The notes under the pieces were generated by a model. That model saw only the letters and a list, made by a program, of their open reading frames with translations. It was not told where the DNA came from and searched no databases. DNA of 64,000 nucleotides. Origin: Bacteroidales bacterium (GTDB lineage Bacteria; Bacteroidota; Bacteroidia; Bacteroidales; Muribaculaceae). Position 1 is the first letter of the stretch; each line of letters begins with the position of its first letter. Positions 26,480-36,114 of this stretch are shown here, one piece after another. Position numbers and translations under genes: made by a program. The stretch is taken from contig CAAGDX010000019.1 of NCBI GenBank assembly GCA_900768685.1, positions 1 through 64,000 of the forward strand. The letters are read 5' to 3'.

Positions 26480-26859
26480 TGCTGAGCAATTTTACTTAGA
26501 ATCTTTACCACCGCACGATTTATCTGCTTGTAATCCGTGATTTTATCAGCGATATAAACAAAAGCCATATCAATAGGCAGAGATAAACCTCCAAGGATTG
26601 CCGGACGGTTCAAGCGATAAGCCTCACGGATTCTTCTACGCAGCAGAACGCGGTCCACGGCGTGACGAATTTTTCTGCGAGGAACGGATATAAGGAATTT
26701 GGGGGTGTCTGCGTCAGCTTTACGCCTATCGTTCACCCTCCAAACAATACGCAAAGGATATGCGAGGGCGGCTTTAGAGTCGCCGTCACGCATAAACAGT
26801 GCGTCAATAGCAATGGTTGAGCAAAGTTTATGAGCCTTGTTCAGCCCAAAAGGTTTCAT
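26449..26859 (-). CDS. rnpA: Ribonuclease P protein component
   Basis: 136 aa. It binds RNase P RNA to mature the 5' ends of tRNAs. The RNR-like basic motif appears as AVDRVLLRRRIREAYRLN, preceded by ISVPRRKIRH. It overlaps hemD by 4 nt (ATGA) and yidD by 31 nt. The usual rpmH neighbour is absent, as in other Bacteroidota. Confidence 0.93.
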   Translation of the reverse strand: MKPFGLNKAHKLCSTIAIDALFMRDGDSKAALAYPLRIVWRVNDRRKADADTPKFLISVPRRKIRHAVDRVLLRRRIREAYRLNRPAILGGLSLPIDMAFVYIADKITDYKQINRAVVKILSKIAQQCSQDSSVQS

Positions 26860-27605
26860 GAGTTATGCTCTGTAAGATAAGCATCAAGAGCAGCGGTCAT
26901 AGACGGAGTTTTAGGGTTCGGTGCCTGGAAATCAAGGCGCAGACCGGCATCTTCCACAGCCTTTGCGGTGGAATTGCCAAAAGCTCCAATCTTGATATCA
27001 CCCTGGTTAAATTCCGGGAAGTTTTTCAGCAGCGAGTCAATACCGGCAGGACTGAAGAAAAGAAGCATATCATAGTCAAAAGCCTCTTCCGGAGTGAAAT
27101 CGTTGCTCACGGTGCGGTACATCACAGCCTTTTCGTACTTAATCTTGGTGTTGTCCAGCGGACAAGCCTCGTCTTTATGTACGTCGCTCACTGCGTAGAT
27201 GTAGTTTTCCTTGCAGTGCTTGTTCATATATTGAACCAAAACAGGGTCGTCCAGTTTACCTGTAGTACCATGGAAAACTTTGCGTTTACGGTAAATGGTG
27301 TATTTTTGCAGGTAAAGAGCAATTGACTCTGTGGTGCAGAAATATTTCATAGTTTCAGGGACAGTGTATCTCATTTCTTCACAGATATGAAAGAAACTGT
27401 CTATTGCAGCCTTAGCGGTAAAAATCACTGCCGTACATTCCGGAATAGAAACTTTCTGCTGGCGAAATTCCTTGGCAGACAATCTTTCCACTTTAATAAA
27501 CGGGCGGAATACCACCTCAACGTTATGTCGCTGTGCGATATCGTAATACGGCGACTTATCGTTTGACGGCTTCGGTTGGGATACTAAAATTTTCTTTACG
27601 CTCAC
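26856..27605 (-). CDS. hemD: Uroporphyrinogen-III synthase
   Basis: 249 aa. The two-domain HemD fold is suggested by TAVIFTAKAAIDSFF, YAVSDVHKDEACP, DMLLFFSPAGIDSLLKNF and IGAFGNSTAKAVEDAG. The enzyme closes the tetrapyrrole ring and inverts ring D. Placement next to DUF4271 and rnpA is the standard Bacteroidales order. Sequence conservation in this family is low, so assignment rests on these motifs and context. Confidence 0.88.
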   Translation of the reverse strand: MSVKKILVSQPKPSNDKSPYYDIAQRHNVEVVFRPFIKVERLSAKEFRQQKVSIPECTAVIFTAKAAIDSFFHICEEMRYTVPETMKYFCTTESIALYLQKYTIYRKRKVFHGTTGKLDDPVLVQYMNKHCKENYIYAVSDVHKDEACPLDNTKIKYEKAVMYRTVSNDFTPEEAFDYDMLLFFSPAGIDSLLKNFPEFNQGDIKIGAFGNSTAKAVEDAGLRLDFQAPNPKTPSMTAALDAYLTEHNS

Positions 27606-27637
27606 TTCGCTAAAATCTTTTGATTTTTGTTAACAAA

Positions 27638-28414
27638 TTATCTACACAAAAGTTGTACTTCCGCGTAGATTACTATCAAAGGTATTATTTCGAGAGTGCA
27701 AAGGTACAAAATAAAATAAAGCAAAGAGTAAATTTCGTCAAAAAAAATTCGAAAACCTTTCACAATAAACAGCATTTTTACGCCTAAAAATAAGCATAAA
27801 GCCGTGATTATCATTGCATTAGTAAGCGGAGGGTAAAAAACGGCTATCAGAGTGGGTAAAATCAGAAGCAGCGAGCTGACAGACGAAGAAATGTTGTAAC
27901 CTCTCAGCCAAAGTTTTGTTGCTTCCTTGTCTGCAAACACTGCTCCCACCACAAAATATGCGGACACCTGAAAGGCGTAAAGTCCTGCCGTGAGTAGCAC
28001 TGTTTTGCCGAGAGCACCGCTGATAATCCCCTCAAAACCGAAATGTGAACGGAAATGGAGATATAGAAGTATCGCCTGGCACACACAAAGTTGCAAAATC
28101 AGCACAAAAGAAGCACGAAGTTCATTTGCCGTATGGTCGTCAAAAGCATTTGAACGACGACGCACACCTATCAGGTCCTCCTGAATATTTTTGAACATTC
28201 GGCTACAATGGTGATAATTCAGGACTACCGCCACTATAAATGCGAGAAGCACCGCAGTGAGAGGATAACTGTCTCCGGGAGATGAATTACGCTCCAGAGG
28301 TGTTTCTCCTTGCAGATAACCTATTCTGCCCGTTGCACACAGCTGAGCGTCCTCCACAGACGAGGGTGCGTCCATGGCAGAACACTTGTGTATGCAAAAG
28401 GGTGTAGGTTCCAT
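27638..28414 (-). CDS. DUF4271 membrane protein
   Basis: 258 aa. About seven hydrophobic helices follow a polar N-terminus of about 45 residues. The loop FKNIQEDLIGVRRRSNAFDDHTANE between helices 1 and 2 is typical of DUF4271. The family almost always precedes hemD in Bacteroidota, but its role is unknown. An in-frame ATG at 28375 is an alternative start. Confidence 0.8.
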   Translation of the reverse strand: MEPTPFCIHKCSAMDAPSSVEDAQLCATGRIGYLQGETPLERNSSPGDSYPLTAVLLAFIVAVVLNYHHCSRMFKNIQEDLIGVRRRSNAFDDHTANELRASFVLILQLCVCQAILLYLHFRSHFGFEGIISGALGKTVLLTAGLYAFQVSAYFVVGAVFADKEATKLWLRGYNISSSVSSLLLILPTLIAVFYPPLTNAMIITALCLFLGVKMLFIVKGFRIFFDEIYSLLYFILYLCTLEIIPLIVIYAEVQLLCR

Positions 28415-28476
28415 CTCTATTTTTTGCCTAAAGCAACCGTTTCAGAGCTTTATTTTTTCAGAAATATATCTTCTTT

Positions 28477-28522
28477 CAGTTATATAAAAGCCGATTATTT
28501 ACAGTTATATAACAGCCGATTA
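28477..28522. repeat. Two 21-bp direct repeats, 25 bp apart
   Basis: CAGTTATATAA(A/C)AGCCGATTA occurs at 28477-28497 and 28502-28522, 20 of 21 positions the same. The pair lies between the end of ftsZ and the start of the DUF4271 operon. It could be an operator for that operon or a short relative of the other arrays. Confidence 0.8.
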
Positions 28523-28537
28523 ATAAAAGTCTGTTTA

Positions 28538-29869
28538 TCAGAAATTTATTTCCTTACCTGCTTTTAGTTCTCCGTCTTCAGCCTCGGAATCGTCGGCAAC
28601 AAGTTCTTTAGCCATAGCCTTGAATCTGTCCACGATTGTTTTATCTCTGTTGTAAGCCGGATATTGCTCCAGAAGTTCGAGAATAGATTCATCGTCAATC
28701 TGCTGGGGAGAGAGAATAAAGAAACGCTGACGCTCAGCCTTAAATCTTTGTGTGGCATCTTTACCATACGTTTCAATTATTTTCTGCTCGTAGCCGTCGT
28801 TTTTCTGTGCCTCCTGTTCTGCATCCGTTTCTTCCGTTTTTGCCTCGTCATCTTGCTCATAGTCGCCGTTTGAGTCGGTATCAAAGCCTGCAGCGAGCAC
28901 GGAAACTTTAATTTCCTCGTTCAGAGTATCGTCTTGATATACACCCCAGATGTAAGTCTTGTTTTGAGTGAAATTGCTCATAAACTGAGTGAGCTGGTTC
29001 ACTTCCTGAGTTTTGAACGGGCGTTTTGAGTCCTTGTTGAAGTGGATACAGATAAGGATTCGCTTTGCAGTGAAGATATTCTTGTTTTTGAGCAGCGGAG
29101 AGTTCAAAGAATTGTTTATAGCCTCCGTGATTCTGTTTTCTCCCGTGCCATAGCCTGTAGAAATAATCGCTGTACCGCCATTACGCAGAGTGGTGCAAAC
29201 GTCTTGCAAGTCACAGTTTATGTAGCCCTGCATATTGATAAGGTCCGAAATGCTTTTTGCAGCGTTGCAGAGAGTTTCGTCAGCCTTATGGAAAGCGTTC
29301 ATAAAGTCAAGGTCCGGATAGATATCAATAAGACGCTCATTGTTCACAACAAGCATCACATCAACGTATTTGCTCATTTCCTCAGCACCTGCAAGGGCGG
29401 ATTTGATTTTTTCAAAACCCTCGAAGAGGAAAGGAATAGTGACGATACCCACGGTGAGAATACCACGAGCCTTGGCAATACGTGCCACAACGGGAGAAGC
29501 ACCCGTACCTGTTCCTCCACCCATACCGGCAGCGATGAACACCACCTTTGTGGAATCGTTGAAAAGAGCCTCAATAGCAGCCGCACTTTCTTCCGCAGCC
29601 GCACGAGCCTTTTCCGCTATCGCCCCTGCACCGTTACCGCCACAAGTTTTGGGACCGAGAAGTACCTGTGTAGGCACGTTTGAGCCTTGCAGAGCCTGAC
29701 GGTCCGTGTTGGCAATAGCAAAGGTTATATCTTTGTAACCCTGGCTGTACATATAGTTTACGGCATTACAACCACCGCCACCAACACCAAGCACTTTTAT
29801 CTGTACCGGAGCAGGTTGATTTTTACTACCGTTAAAATTGTTTGTATCTGCGATATCTTCTATTGTCAT
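28538..29869 (-). CDS. ftsZ: Cell division GTPase FtsZ
   Basis: 443 aa. The tubulin-like GTPase forms the Z-ring. It has GVGGGGCNAVNYM near the start, the signature GMGGGTGTGASPV and the T7 region DLDFMNAFHKADETL. The C-terminal region (about 330-443) is long, acidic and rich in Glu/Asp/Lys, with a structured tail around LSPQQIDDESILELLEQYPA, as in other Bacteroidota FtsZ. Last gene of the dcw operon, 35 nt after ftsA. Confidence 0.98.
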   Translation of the reverse strand: MTIEDIADTNNFNGSKNQPAPVQIKVLGVGGGGCNAVNYMYSQGYKDITFAIANTDRQALQGSNVPTQVLLGPKTCGGNGAGAIAEKARAAAEESAAAIEALFNDSTKVVFIAAGMGGGTGTGASPVVARIAKARGILTVGIVTIPFLFEGFEKIKSALAGAEEMSKYVDVMLVVNNERLIDIYPDLDFMNAFHKADETLCNAAKSISDLINMQGYINCDLQDVCTTLRNGGTAIISTGYGTGENRITEAINNSLNSPLLKNKNIFTAKRILICIHFNKDSKRPFKTQEVNQLTQFMSNFTQNKTYIWGVYQDDTLNEEIKVSVLAAGFDTDSNGDYEQDDEAKTEETDAEQEAQKNDGYEQKIIETYGKDATQRFKAERQRFFILSPQQIDDESILELLEQYPAYNRDKTIVDRFKAMAKELVADDSEAEDGELKAGKEINF

Positions 29870-29904
29870 GATTCAAAAGTTTTAAGCCTGTTAAAAATGT
29901 GTTT

Positions 29905-31233
29905 TTAGTCCTCAGGGTCATTGTCTGAGAGCAAATCTTTAAGACGGTCCAGGATAGACCTTGTGTTTGCCTTGCGAGGTTTGTCAGGTTTTTCGTCTTC
30001 CTCCTCATCAAGAGTCACATTTTCCTCCTCACCTATTCTGGACTTGTCGTTTTGCTCTTCCGCCGGTTTTTCTTCCGGCACGGCAAGCATGCTGGTTTTA
30101 ACTTTGAGTTTTTCCGCATGAGCCAGGAGAGCGATGATATCAACATGGTCCGACGGACGGAGAGTTTTATCGCATATTTCAATGTCTGCAGCAGGTTCGG
30201 CAGTACGGATTTTGAGTCCTGTCTGTTGGCTCAGGAGAGAATTGAAGCCCACAAGTTTGGAGCCTCCGCCTGCAATAATTATTCCGCAAGGCAAATCTTC
30301 CGCTTTAAGTCCGGCGTATGTCAGTTGCTCGTTTATATTAGCCACAATTTCACTTGCGCGAGCGTAGATATAATTATTAACCTCCTCATTTTCAGAGTTT
30401 GACGCCTTCTGTTCCGGGTCAATATTGCCAACGGCTTTTTTGAGTTCTTCCGCAGTGCTTTCCAGGCAAGAGCGGAGAATCATAATGTCGCGAGTGATGT
30501 TTCGCGAGCCTAAAGGCAGAGTGACAAGGTAACGGAGTCTTTCGTTTTTGTAAATGGAAACAGTGGTGGTTTCCGCACCGAAATCCACAAGCATACACCC
30601 GAGTTTTTTCTCTTCGTCTGTCAGAACGTGGCTTGCAAGAGCAATAGGGAGAATAGGATATTTCTGCACTTGGAGTACGTTTTCCTCATCTGCCGACTGA
30701 TTTTCAAATACTCTTGCCAGATTTATTTTAAGTTGCGGATTGCAATACACAACATTCATGGAAGCACTGATGGAATTGCAGAAAATGCCCACGGGATTTT
30801 GCTGCAAAGTGCCGTCAACCACAAAGTCACGCAGAAGCACTTTCACCACTTCCTTGTCACGCACACCATCTTCGCCTATTTCACGACGAATGTCACGGAT
30901 AATTTCTTCCGTAATTTTAGTTTCTTCCGTAAATTTCTTTTCCGCGGATTTCACTGTGGAACGCAGAGTGTGTCCGGAGAGCGAAATAAGTGCCGTTTTA
31001 ATCTTGTTTGGAGCAATCTTGGGGTTTTCCTCCAGTTTACGGCGGATAGACACAATGTGAGAATAGACGTCTGCCGGCTTTCTCACACAACCGTAGTGAA
31101 CGATATCGTTCGCACGTTCCTCTTCAATGGCTATCACAGACATTTTGCCTGTCACGGAATCCACAGACGCCACAGCTCCCTTAATCTTGGAACTTGCAAT
31201 TTCAAATGCTGCAATATATCTTGTTTCTGACAT
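29905..31233 (-). CDS. ftsA: Cell division protein FtsA
   Basis: 442 aa actin-fold protein that tethers FtsZ to the membrane. Phosphate and nucleotide motifs are visible as LVDFGAETTTVSIYKN and GIIIAGGGSKLVGF. An acidic linker (EEENVTLDEEEDEKPD) separates the body from the C-terminal amphipathic helix RSILDRLKDLLSD, which should bind the membrane. It lies 55 nt after ftsQ. Confidence 0.96.
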   Translation of the reverse strand: MSETRYIAAFEIASSKIKGAVASVDSVTGKMSVIAIEEERANDIVHYGCVRKPADVYSHIVSIRRKLEENPKIAPNKIKTALISLSGHTLRSTVKSAEKKFTEETKITEEIIRDIRREIGEDGVRDKEVVKVLLRDFVVDGTLQQNPVGIFCNSISASMNVVYCNPQLKINLARVFENQSADEENVLQVQKYPILPIALASHVLTDEEKKLGCMLVDFGAETTTVSIYKNERLRYLVTLPLGSRNITRDIMILRSCLESTAEELKKAVGNIDPEQKASNSENEEVNNYIYARASEIVANINEQLTYAGLKAEDLPCGIIIAGGGSKLVGFNSLLSQQTGLKIRTAEPAADIEICDKTLRPSDHVDIIALLAHAEKLKVKTSMLAVPEEKPAEEQNDKSRIGEEENVTLDEEEDEKPDKPRKANTRSILDRLKDLLSDNDPED

Positions 31234-31288
31234 AATTGTGGTGTATTATTATATGGTTGTTTTTTTATTTATTCTAATATACTGAGTA

Positions 31289-32173
31289 TCAACTTGTTTT
31301 CTTTTTATTCTTTTTGATAATACCCGTTTCTCCCTCCGGAAGAGGCACTAAACTTTCATCTATTTCGCCTTCCATTTCCGTGGAATCCGGCTCAGCGGTG
31401 AGCACGGGAACAGGACTTGCTTTTTTGCGTTTTGTGGCTACCACCTGACCGTCCCATTTAAGCGAGATTGTGTCGTAGTACTCCCACCCTTTTTTCTTCA
31501 TGATAGCGGAGTAAAAACACTTGAGGCGTCGCATCTTGTTTTCCAGATTATTAGCCTTTCCGAGGTTTACCACATGATTTGAAATCATAGGCACGGCAAT
31601 AATGTCACCGTTATTCGCCACACTGAAAGAGGTGAAATAGTTGTCGTAGTCCTTATTGCCGTTTATGAAGTCCAAGAGAGGCAAATAGTTTCGGATTTGC
31701 CCTGCACTGTCCATGTGAGCAATAAGAACGGGAACGTCCGCCCTATAAGCATAGTCTGCAAAAAGGCGTTTTCCGTCACGGTTCACATAGTATGAATCGC
31801 CGCGGTCTATAAGCCTTGCCACAGGCTGCATAGCCAGAATATCTACACTTATATACACGGAATCGGCACTGTATTTTCTCACCACGTTTGCCCACTCGAT
31901 GTTGTCAAACTTATTTAGGTGACATTCAATAGTGTCAATATCAATGCTATATACAGGCACTCCGGCTGTGTATGAACAAACTTCACGGATTCTGTCAAGG
32001 GCATCTTCCGCTTTCACAAAACGGTTTTGCGGGTCGATAAGGTGAATTTTCACACCTGCGGAGCGGTCCTGAGCAGCCTTAATGTCGCACAAGGTAATGC
32101 CCACCGATAGGTATGCTATCAGGAGTATTGAAAGAATCATGTATATTATCGCCTTGCGTGACATATTATTCAA
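31289..32173 (-). CDS. ftsQ: Cell division protein FtsQ
   Basis: 294 aa. One N-terminal membrane helix is followed by a periplasmic POTRA-like and beta domain with NKFDNIEWANVVRKYSADSV and VYISVDILAMQPVARLID. FtsQ links early and late divisome proteins through FtsB and FtsL. A Lys-rich C-terminus closes it. Identification relies on position between murC and ftsA as well as on fold features, as FtsQ is weakly conserved. Confidence 0.9.
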   Translation of the reverse strand: MNNMSRKAIIYMILSILLIAYLSVGITLCDIKAAQDRSAGVKIHLIDPQNRFVKAEDALDRIREVCSYTAGVPVYSIDIDTIECHLNKFDNIEWANVVRKYSADSVYISVDILAMQPVARLIDRGDSYYVNRDGKRLFADYAYRADVPVLIAHMDSAGQIRNYLPLLDFINGNKDYDNYFTSFSVANNGDIIAVPMISNHVVNLGKANNLENKMRRLKCFYSAIMKKKGWEYYDTISLKWDGQVVATKRKKASPVPVLTAEPDSTEMEGEIDESLVPLPEGETGIIKKNKKKTS

Positions 32174-32192
32174 TCGTGTTCGTTTATATCAT

Positions 32193-33575
32193 TTATTGCC
32201 TTTGCTTGCGGGCATTTTCCACTATTTCCGGCAGCAGATTCACCATATCACCGGCACCTGCCGTCAAAAGGACTTCAAAGTTACAATTTTTTATTGTATC
32301 TATCAAATCCGACTTGACTATCAAACGTTTTTGCGGTGCTTTTATGTCGTCGAAAATAATTTTTGACGTCACTCCGGGTATTGGTTCTTCTCTTGCGGGA
32401 TAAATATCCAGGAGCACCACCTCATCTGCAAGCGAAAGTGCCTGAGCAAACTGCGGAGCAAAGTCGCGAGTGCGGGTATAGAGGTGCGGCTGGAAAGCCA
32501 CAGTGAGTTTTCTGTCCGGGTAAAGTGCTTTTACAGAGGAGATTGAGGCTTTCAGTTCATCCGGATGATGTGCATAGTCGTCTATAATCACACGTCCGTT
32601 TTCACCGGGTTCTTTGAGGTAAAATTGAAAGCGGCGTTCCGCTCCCATGTAAGACGCCAAAGCCTTTTTTGCAGCCTCCGGGTCAAATTCTTTGAGGCGA
32701 GAACAAGCAGCCACTGCGGCAATGGCATTTTCAATATTTATTTCCACAGGCACACCGAGGTTTACGTCTTTTATCACCATTTCCGGCGTGACAATGTCAA
32801 AGACTATTTCGCCATTTCCTCGGCGAATATTTTCCGCATGGAAATCACCTTCATCACGGGAATACGTAAACACCTTAACTCCCTGTTTTTGACGAGGTTT
32901 CATCTTAAGCCCCGTGTGTATAATCAGGTAGCCGTCGCCGGCTATCAGTTCCGTGAAATGAGAAAAACTTTCAAGGTACGCTTCCTCCGTGCCATAAATA
33001 TCCAGGTGGTCCGGGTCTGTGGCGGTCACCACGGCAATGTATGGCGAGAGATGATGAAAAGAGCGGTCAAACTCATCTGCTTCTATCACGGAATACGGTG
33101 ATTTTGCATTTAAAATAAAATTACTGCCGTAATTTCTCAGCACACCGCCCAGAAAAGCATTGCAGCCCGCACCCTGAGTGCAAGTGAGGATATGTGCAGC
33201 CATAGAGGAAGTAGTGGTTTTGCCGTGTGTGCCGGAAAAGCAGAGGCTGTGCGAATTTCTTGTCACCTCACCCAGCACTGCGGCACGCTTCACAACGTCA
33301 AAACCGCCGTTGCGGAAAAATTGCAGTCCTCGGTGTTCTTCCGGGATTGCCGGAGTGTAAACCACAAGAGTTTCTTCGGGGTTACGGAAATCCGCCGGGA
33401 TAAGTTCCGGGTCATCATCAAAAAATATTTTTACGCCCTCTTTTTCAAGTGCTTCCGTTAGTGGAGTAGCGGTCTTGTCGTAGCCTGCAATTTTGCAGCC
33501 GAGTGAGAGGAAATAGCGTTCCAGTGCCGCCATTCCTATACCGCCTGCTCCTATAAAATACAATTTGCTTTTCAT
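32193..33575 (-). CDS. murC: UDP-N-acetylmuramate--L-alanine ligase MurC
   Basis: 460 aa. Adds L-Ala to UDP-MurNAc. The N-terminal Rossmann domain has FIGAGGIGMAALERYFLSLG; the ATP-binding loop is FSGTHGKTTTSSMAAHIL; DDYAHHPDELKA and FQPHLYTRTRDF are MurC signatures. Lies 9 nt after murG. Confidence 0.97.
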   Translation of the reverse strand: MKSKLYFIGAGGIGMAALERYFLSLGCKIAGYDKTATPLTEALEKEGVKIFFDDDPELIPADFRNPEETLVVYTPAIPEEHRGLQFFRNGGFDVVKRAAVLGEVTRNSHSLCFSGTHGKTTTSSMAAHILTCTQGAGCNAFLGGVLRNYGSNFILNAKSPYSVIEADEFDRSFHHLSPYIAVVTATDPDHLDIYGTEEAYLESFSHFTELIAGDGYLIIHTGLKMKPRQKQGVKVFTYSRDEGDFHAENIRRGNGEIVFDIVTPEMVIKDVNLGVPVEINIENAIAAVAACSRLKEFDPEAAKKALASYMGAERRFQFYLKEPGENGRVIIDDYAHHPDELKASISSVKALYPDRKLTVAFQPHLYTRTRDFAPQFAQALSLADEVVLLDIYPAREEPIPGVTSKIIFDDIKAPQKRLIVKSDLIDTIKNCNFEVLLTAGAGDMVNLLPEIVENARKQRQ

Positions 33576-33584
33576 AAATTTCTT

Positions 33585-34694
33585 TTATTTGCCGGAATCT
33601 ATGCGAGATTCTAAAATTTCATAGACTTTTTCCACAATTTTTGTTGCGGCACCGGGGAGTGCCATTTTGAGTGCATTTTCTGCGAGAGTCTGTCGCTTTT
33701 TTTCGTCTGCCAGGAGTGCAACCACCTCTTTTGCAAGGTCTTTTTCACAGTCGGCGTCAAGCACCATCACGGCTGCATCACGGTCTGCCAGTGCCAGTGC
33801 ATTTTTTCTCTGGTGGTCCTCAGCCACGTTTTGAGAAGGAACAAGCACGGAAGGCATGCCCACAAGTTGTATTTCCGAAATAGTGCTTGCTCCGGCACGC
33901 GAAATCATCACGTCGGCAGCCCTGTAAGCAAGGTCCATACGGCTTATGAAAGCCATAGCGGTGACATTTTCCTTGCCGCTAACTTCCGCTATGCACTCTT
34001 CTGCATACAGTTTTCCGGTTTGCCACAGCAGTGAAGCCCCGGCTTCCAAAATTTGCGGATAAATCTTTTTTATAGTGTCGTTAATAGTTCTTGCACCCAG
34101 ACTGCCGCCTACGGAAAGCACGAGCGGACGACTCGGGTCAAATCCGAGTTGGCGTTTTGCTTCCTCTTTTGTGATATCGGAGTTCACAATGTTTGCACGG
34201 ACGGGATTTCCGGTGAGAACAATTTTGTCTGCCGGGAAAAACTTTTCCATTCCCTCGTATGCCACGCAGATAGCATCCGCACCTTCGGCGAGGAGTTTGT
34301 TTGTCTTTCCGGCGTATGAATTTTGCTCTTGAATAAGTGTGGGAATACCCAGTTTTTGAGCCTCTTTGAGAGTAGGTCCGCTGGCATAACCTCCCACTCC
34401 AATCACAATATCGGGTTTGAAGTCCAAAAGAATGTTTCTTGCCATTCTCATACTCTTGAACAGTTTCCACAGCACCTTTATGTTGCGGAAAATATTTTTG
34501 CGGTCAAAGCCCATAACAGGCAAGCCGTAAATAGGATAGCCTGCCTCCGGGACACGTGTCATTTCCATTCTGCCTTCCGCTCCCACAAAAATGATGTCTG
34601 TGGTACACTTTTCCGTGCGACGCAGTTCGTTTGCTATGGAAATGGCAGGAAAAATGTGTCCACCCGTACCTCCGCCACTTATTATTACTTTCAT
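33585..34694 (-). CDS. murG: Lipid II synthase MurG
   Basis: 369 aa GT28 glycosyltransferase that adds GlcNAc to lipid I on the inner leaflet. The N-terminal GGGTGGHIFPAISIANEL and the C-terminal SRAGASTISEIQLVGMPSV and AEDHQRKNA are the family signatures. Confidence 0.97.
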   Translation of the reverse strand: MKVIISGGGTGGHIFPAISIANELRRTEKCTTDIIFVGAEGRMEMTRVPEAGYPIYGLPVMGFDRKNIFRNIKVLWKLFKSMRMARNILLDFKPDIVIGVGGYASGPTLKEAQKLGIPTLIQEQNSYAGKTNKLLAEGADAICVAYEGMEKFFPADKIVLTGNPVRANIVNSDITKEEAKRQLGFDPSRPLVLSVGGSLGARTINDTIKKIYPQILEAGASLLWQTGKLYAEECIAEVSGKENVTAMAFISRMDLAYRAADVMISRAGASTISEIQLVGMPSVLVPSQNVAEDHQRKNALALADRDAAVMVLDADCEKDLAKEVVALLADEKKRQTLAENALKMALPGAATKIVEKVYEILESRIDSGK

Positions 34695-34737
34695 TATTTC
34701 AATTTTAATTTGTAGTATCTTATATCGTAAATCATTA

Positions 34738-36102
34738 TCACTTTATCATACCCGGGTTTTCCGCCTGCATGTCTTCCGGCAAGTTTTCTTTTTCATCTGC
34801 ATTTTCTTCTTTCTTTGCAGACATTGCAGCCGTGCGGCTCACGCTCAGCATAATGCCAAAGGCAAAAGACGTGACAAGAATTGACGTTCCACCTTTTGAT
34901 ATCATTGGCAAGGGCTGACCGGAAACAGGAAAAAATCCGGTGTTGATACCTATATGAAACAGTGCTTCAAACACGATAAACACAGCCATTCCTATAATCA
35001 TCATTGCAGGATAAGCACGGCGGCAGCGTGATGCTATTCGCCCGGCTCGGAAAAGAATGGAGAGATATATCACCAGCACTATTATACCGCCTACAAATCC
35101 CCAGTCTTCCACCACTATAGAGTAAATATAGTCAATGTTCGGCAGCGGCAATCGTGACACCTCGCGGGAGTTGCCCGGTCCGTTGCCTATCACACCTCCA
35201 TGTGCCTGAGCCATAAGGGAATAAACCACTTGGCGATTTTCGTCTGTGATAGGTTGCTTGTAAAGCGGCACGGTGTCACCATTCAGCCAGCGGTCCAGAC
35301 GTGCATTCCAAGTTCCGGAACGACCGAAAATGCCGCTTTTTTTCTCCTTGGCTTCTGCAGTTTGGGCTTGTTCACCGGCTACTTGTACGTCTGACTGTGC
35401 AGCCTGAACCACTTCCGTAGTCTGCTCTTTTTTGTCTTTTGAATCATCACTCTTGATAAGTGAATGGATAAAAAGCACGCCTACACCTATCATCATATAC
35501 ACCACCAGCAAAAGTCCCAGATGCCTCCAGCGTATGCCACCCAGAAACATCATTGACACGGATATTGCCATAAGCAAAACGGTGTTTGTAAGTCCCTGAG
35601 TGATAAGCAATCCGCCAAACAATGCAACACATATTGCTATGATTCGTACTCCTCTCGCGGATAGTTTCTTTTCCTTGTCTTGCGATTTTGATGCCACAAG
35701 GGCTATCACCGCTACTGCAGAAAGTTTTATAAATTCCGACGATTGCAACTGGAATCCTAAAATTTCTATTGAGCGAACGGCATTGTTTGCACCAAAACCA
35801 AAAATAAATACAACAATAGCCAATATAATACTTAATAATACCATAAGCGGCGTTAGCGGCAATAAATGGCGATAATTAAGCCTTGACGTGGCAAATGTTA
35901 CAGCAACTCCCAGGGCAAGCGTGATGCCATGCCTGATTATCGGACCGAATATATTGTTCGGACTTACTTCCGGCGATGATGCACTGCTCACCTCTATTAT
36001 AGAGATGAAAACAAGTGCCAGGTATGCTCCCCAGATGTACTTGTCTGCAGGACGGGAAAACTCCGTGCTGCTTGAGTTTGTTGTTTCTGCTGCTGTTGCC
36101 AT
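34738..36102 (-). CDS. ftsW: Peptidoglycan glycosyltransferase FtsW (SEDS)
   Basis: 454 aa SEDS-family polymerase of septal peptidoglycan, with about ten helices. VVEDWGFVGGIIV and ISKGGTSILVTSFAFGIML are conserved. A large extra polar loop (about residues 215-275, rich in Lys, Glu, Gln and Ala: KSDDSKDKKEQTTEVVQAAQ) lies between central helices, longer than in Proteobacteria. It is followed by murG in the minus direction and partners FtsI. Confidence 0.95.
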   Translation of the reverse strand: MATAAETTNSSSTEFSRPADKYIWGAYLALVFISIIEVSSASSPEVSPNNIFGPIIRHGITLALGVAVTFATSRLNYRHLLPLTPLMVLLSIILAIVVFIFGFGANNAVRSIEILGFQLQSSEFIKLSAVAVIALVASKSQDKEKKLSARGVRIIAICVALFGGLLITQGLTNTVLLMAISVSMMFLGGIRWRHLGLLLVVYMMIGVGVLFIHSLIKSDDSKDKKEQTTEVVQAAQSDVQVAGEQAQTAEAKEKKSGIFGRSGTWNARLDRWLNGDTVPLYKQPITDENRQVVYSLMAQAHGGVIGNGPGNSREVSRLPLPNIDYIYSIVVEDWGFVGGIIVLVIYLSILFRAGRIASRCRRAYPAMMIIGMAVFIVFEALFHIGINTGFFPVSGQPLPMISKGGTSILVTSFAFGIMLSVSRTAAMSAKKEENADEKENLPEDMQAENPGMIK

Positions 36103-36114
36103 TGTTTTACGGTT

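Noticed and set aside
29042..29683. A 213-codon plus-strand frame over ftsZ
   Set aside because: Antisense to the most conserved part of FtsZ; no start region and a Ser/His/Cys-rich composition.
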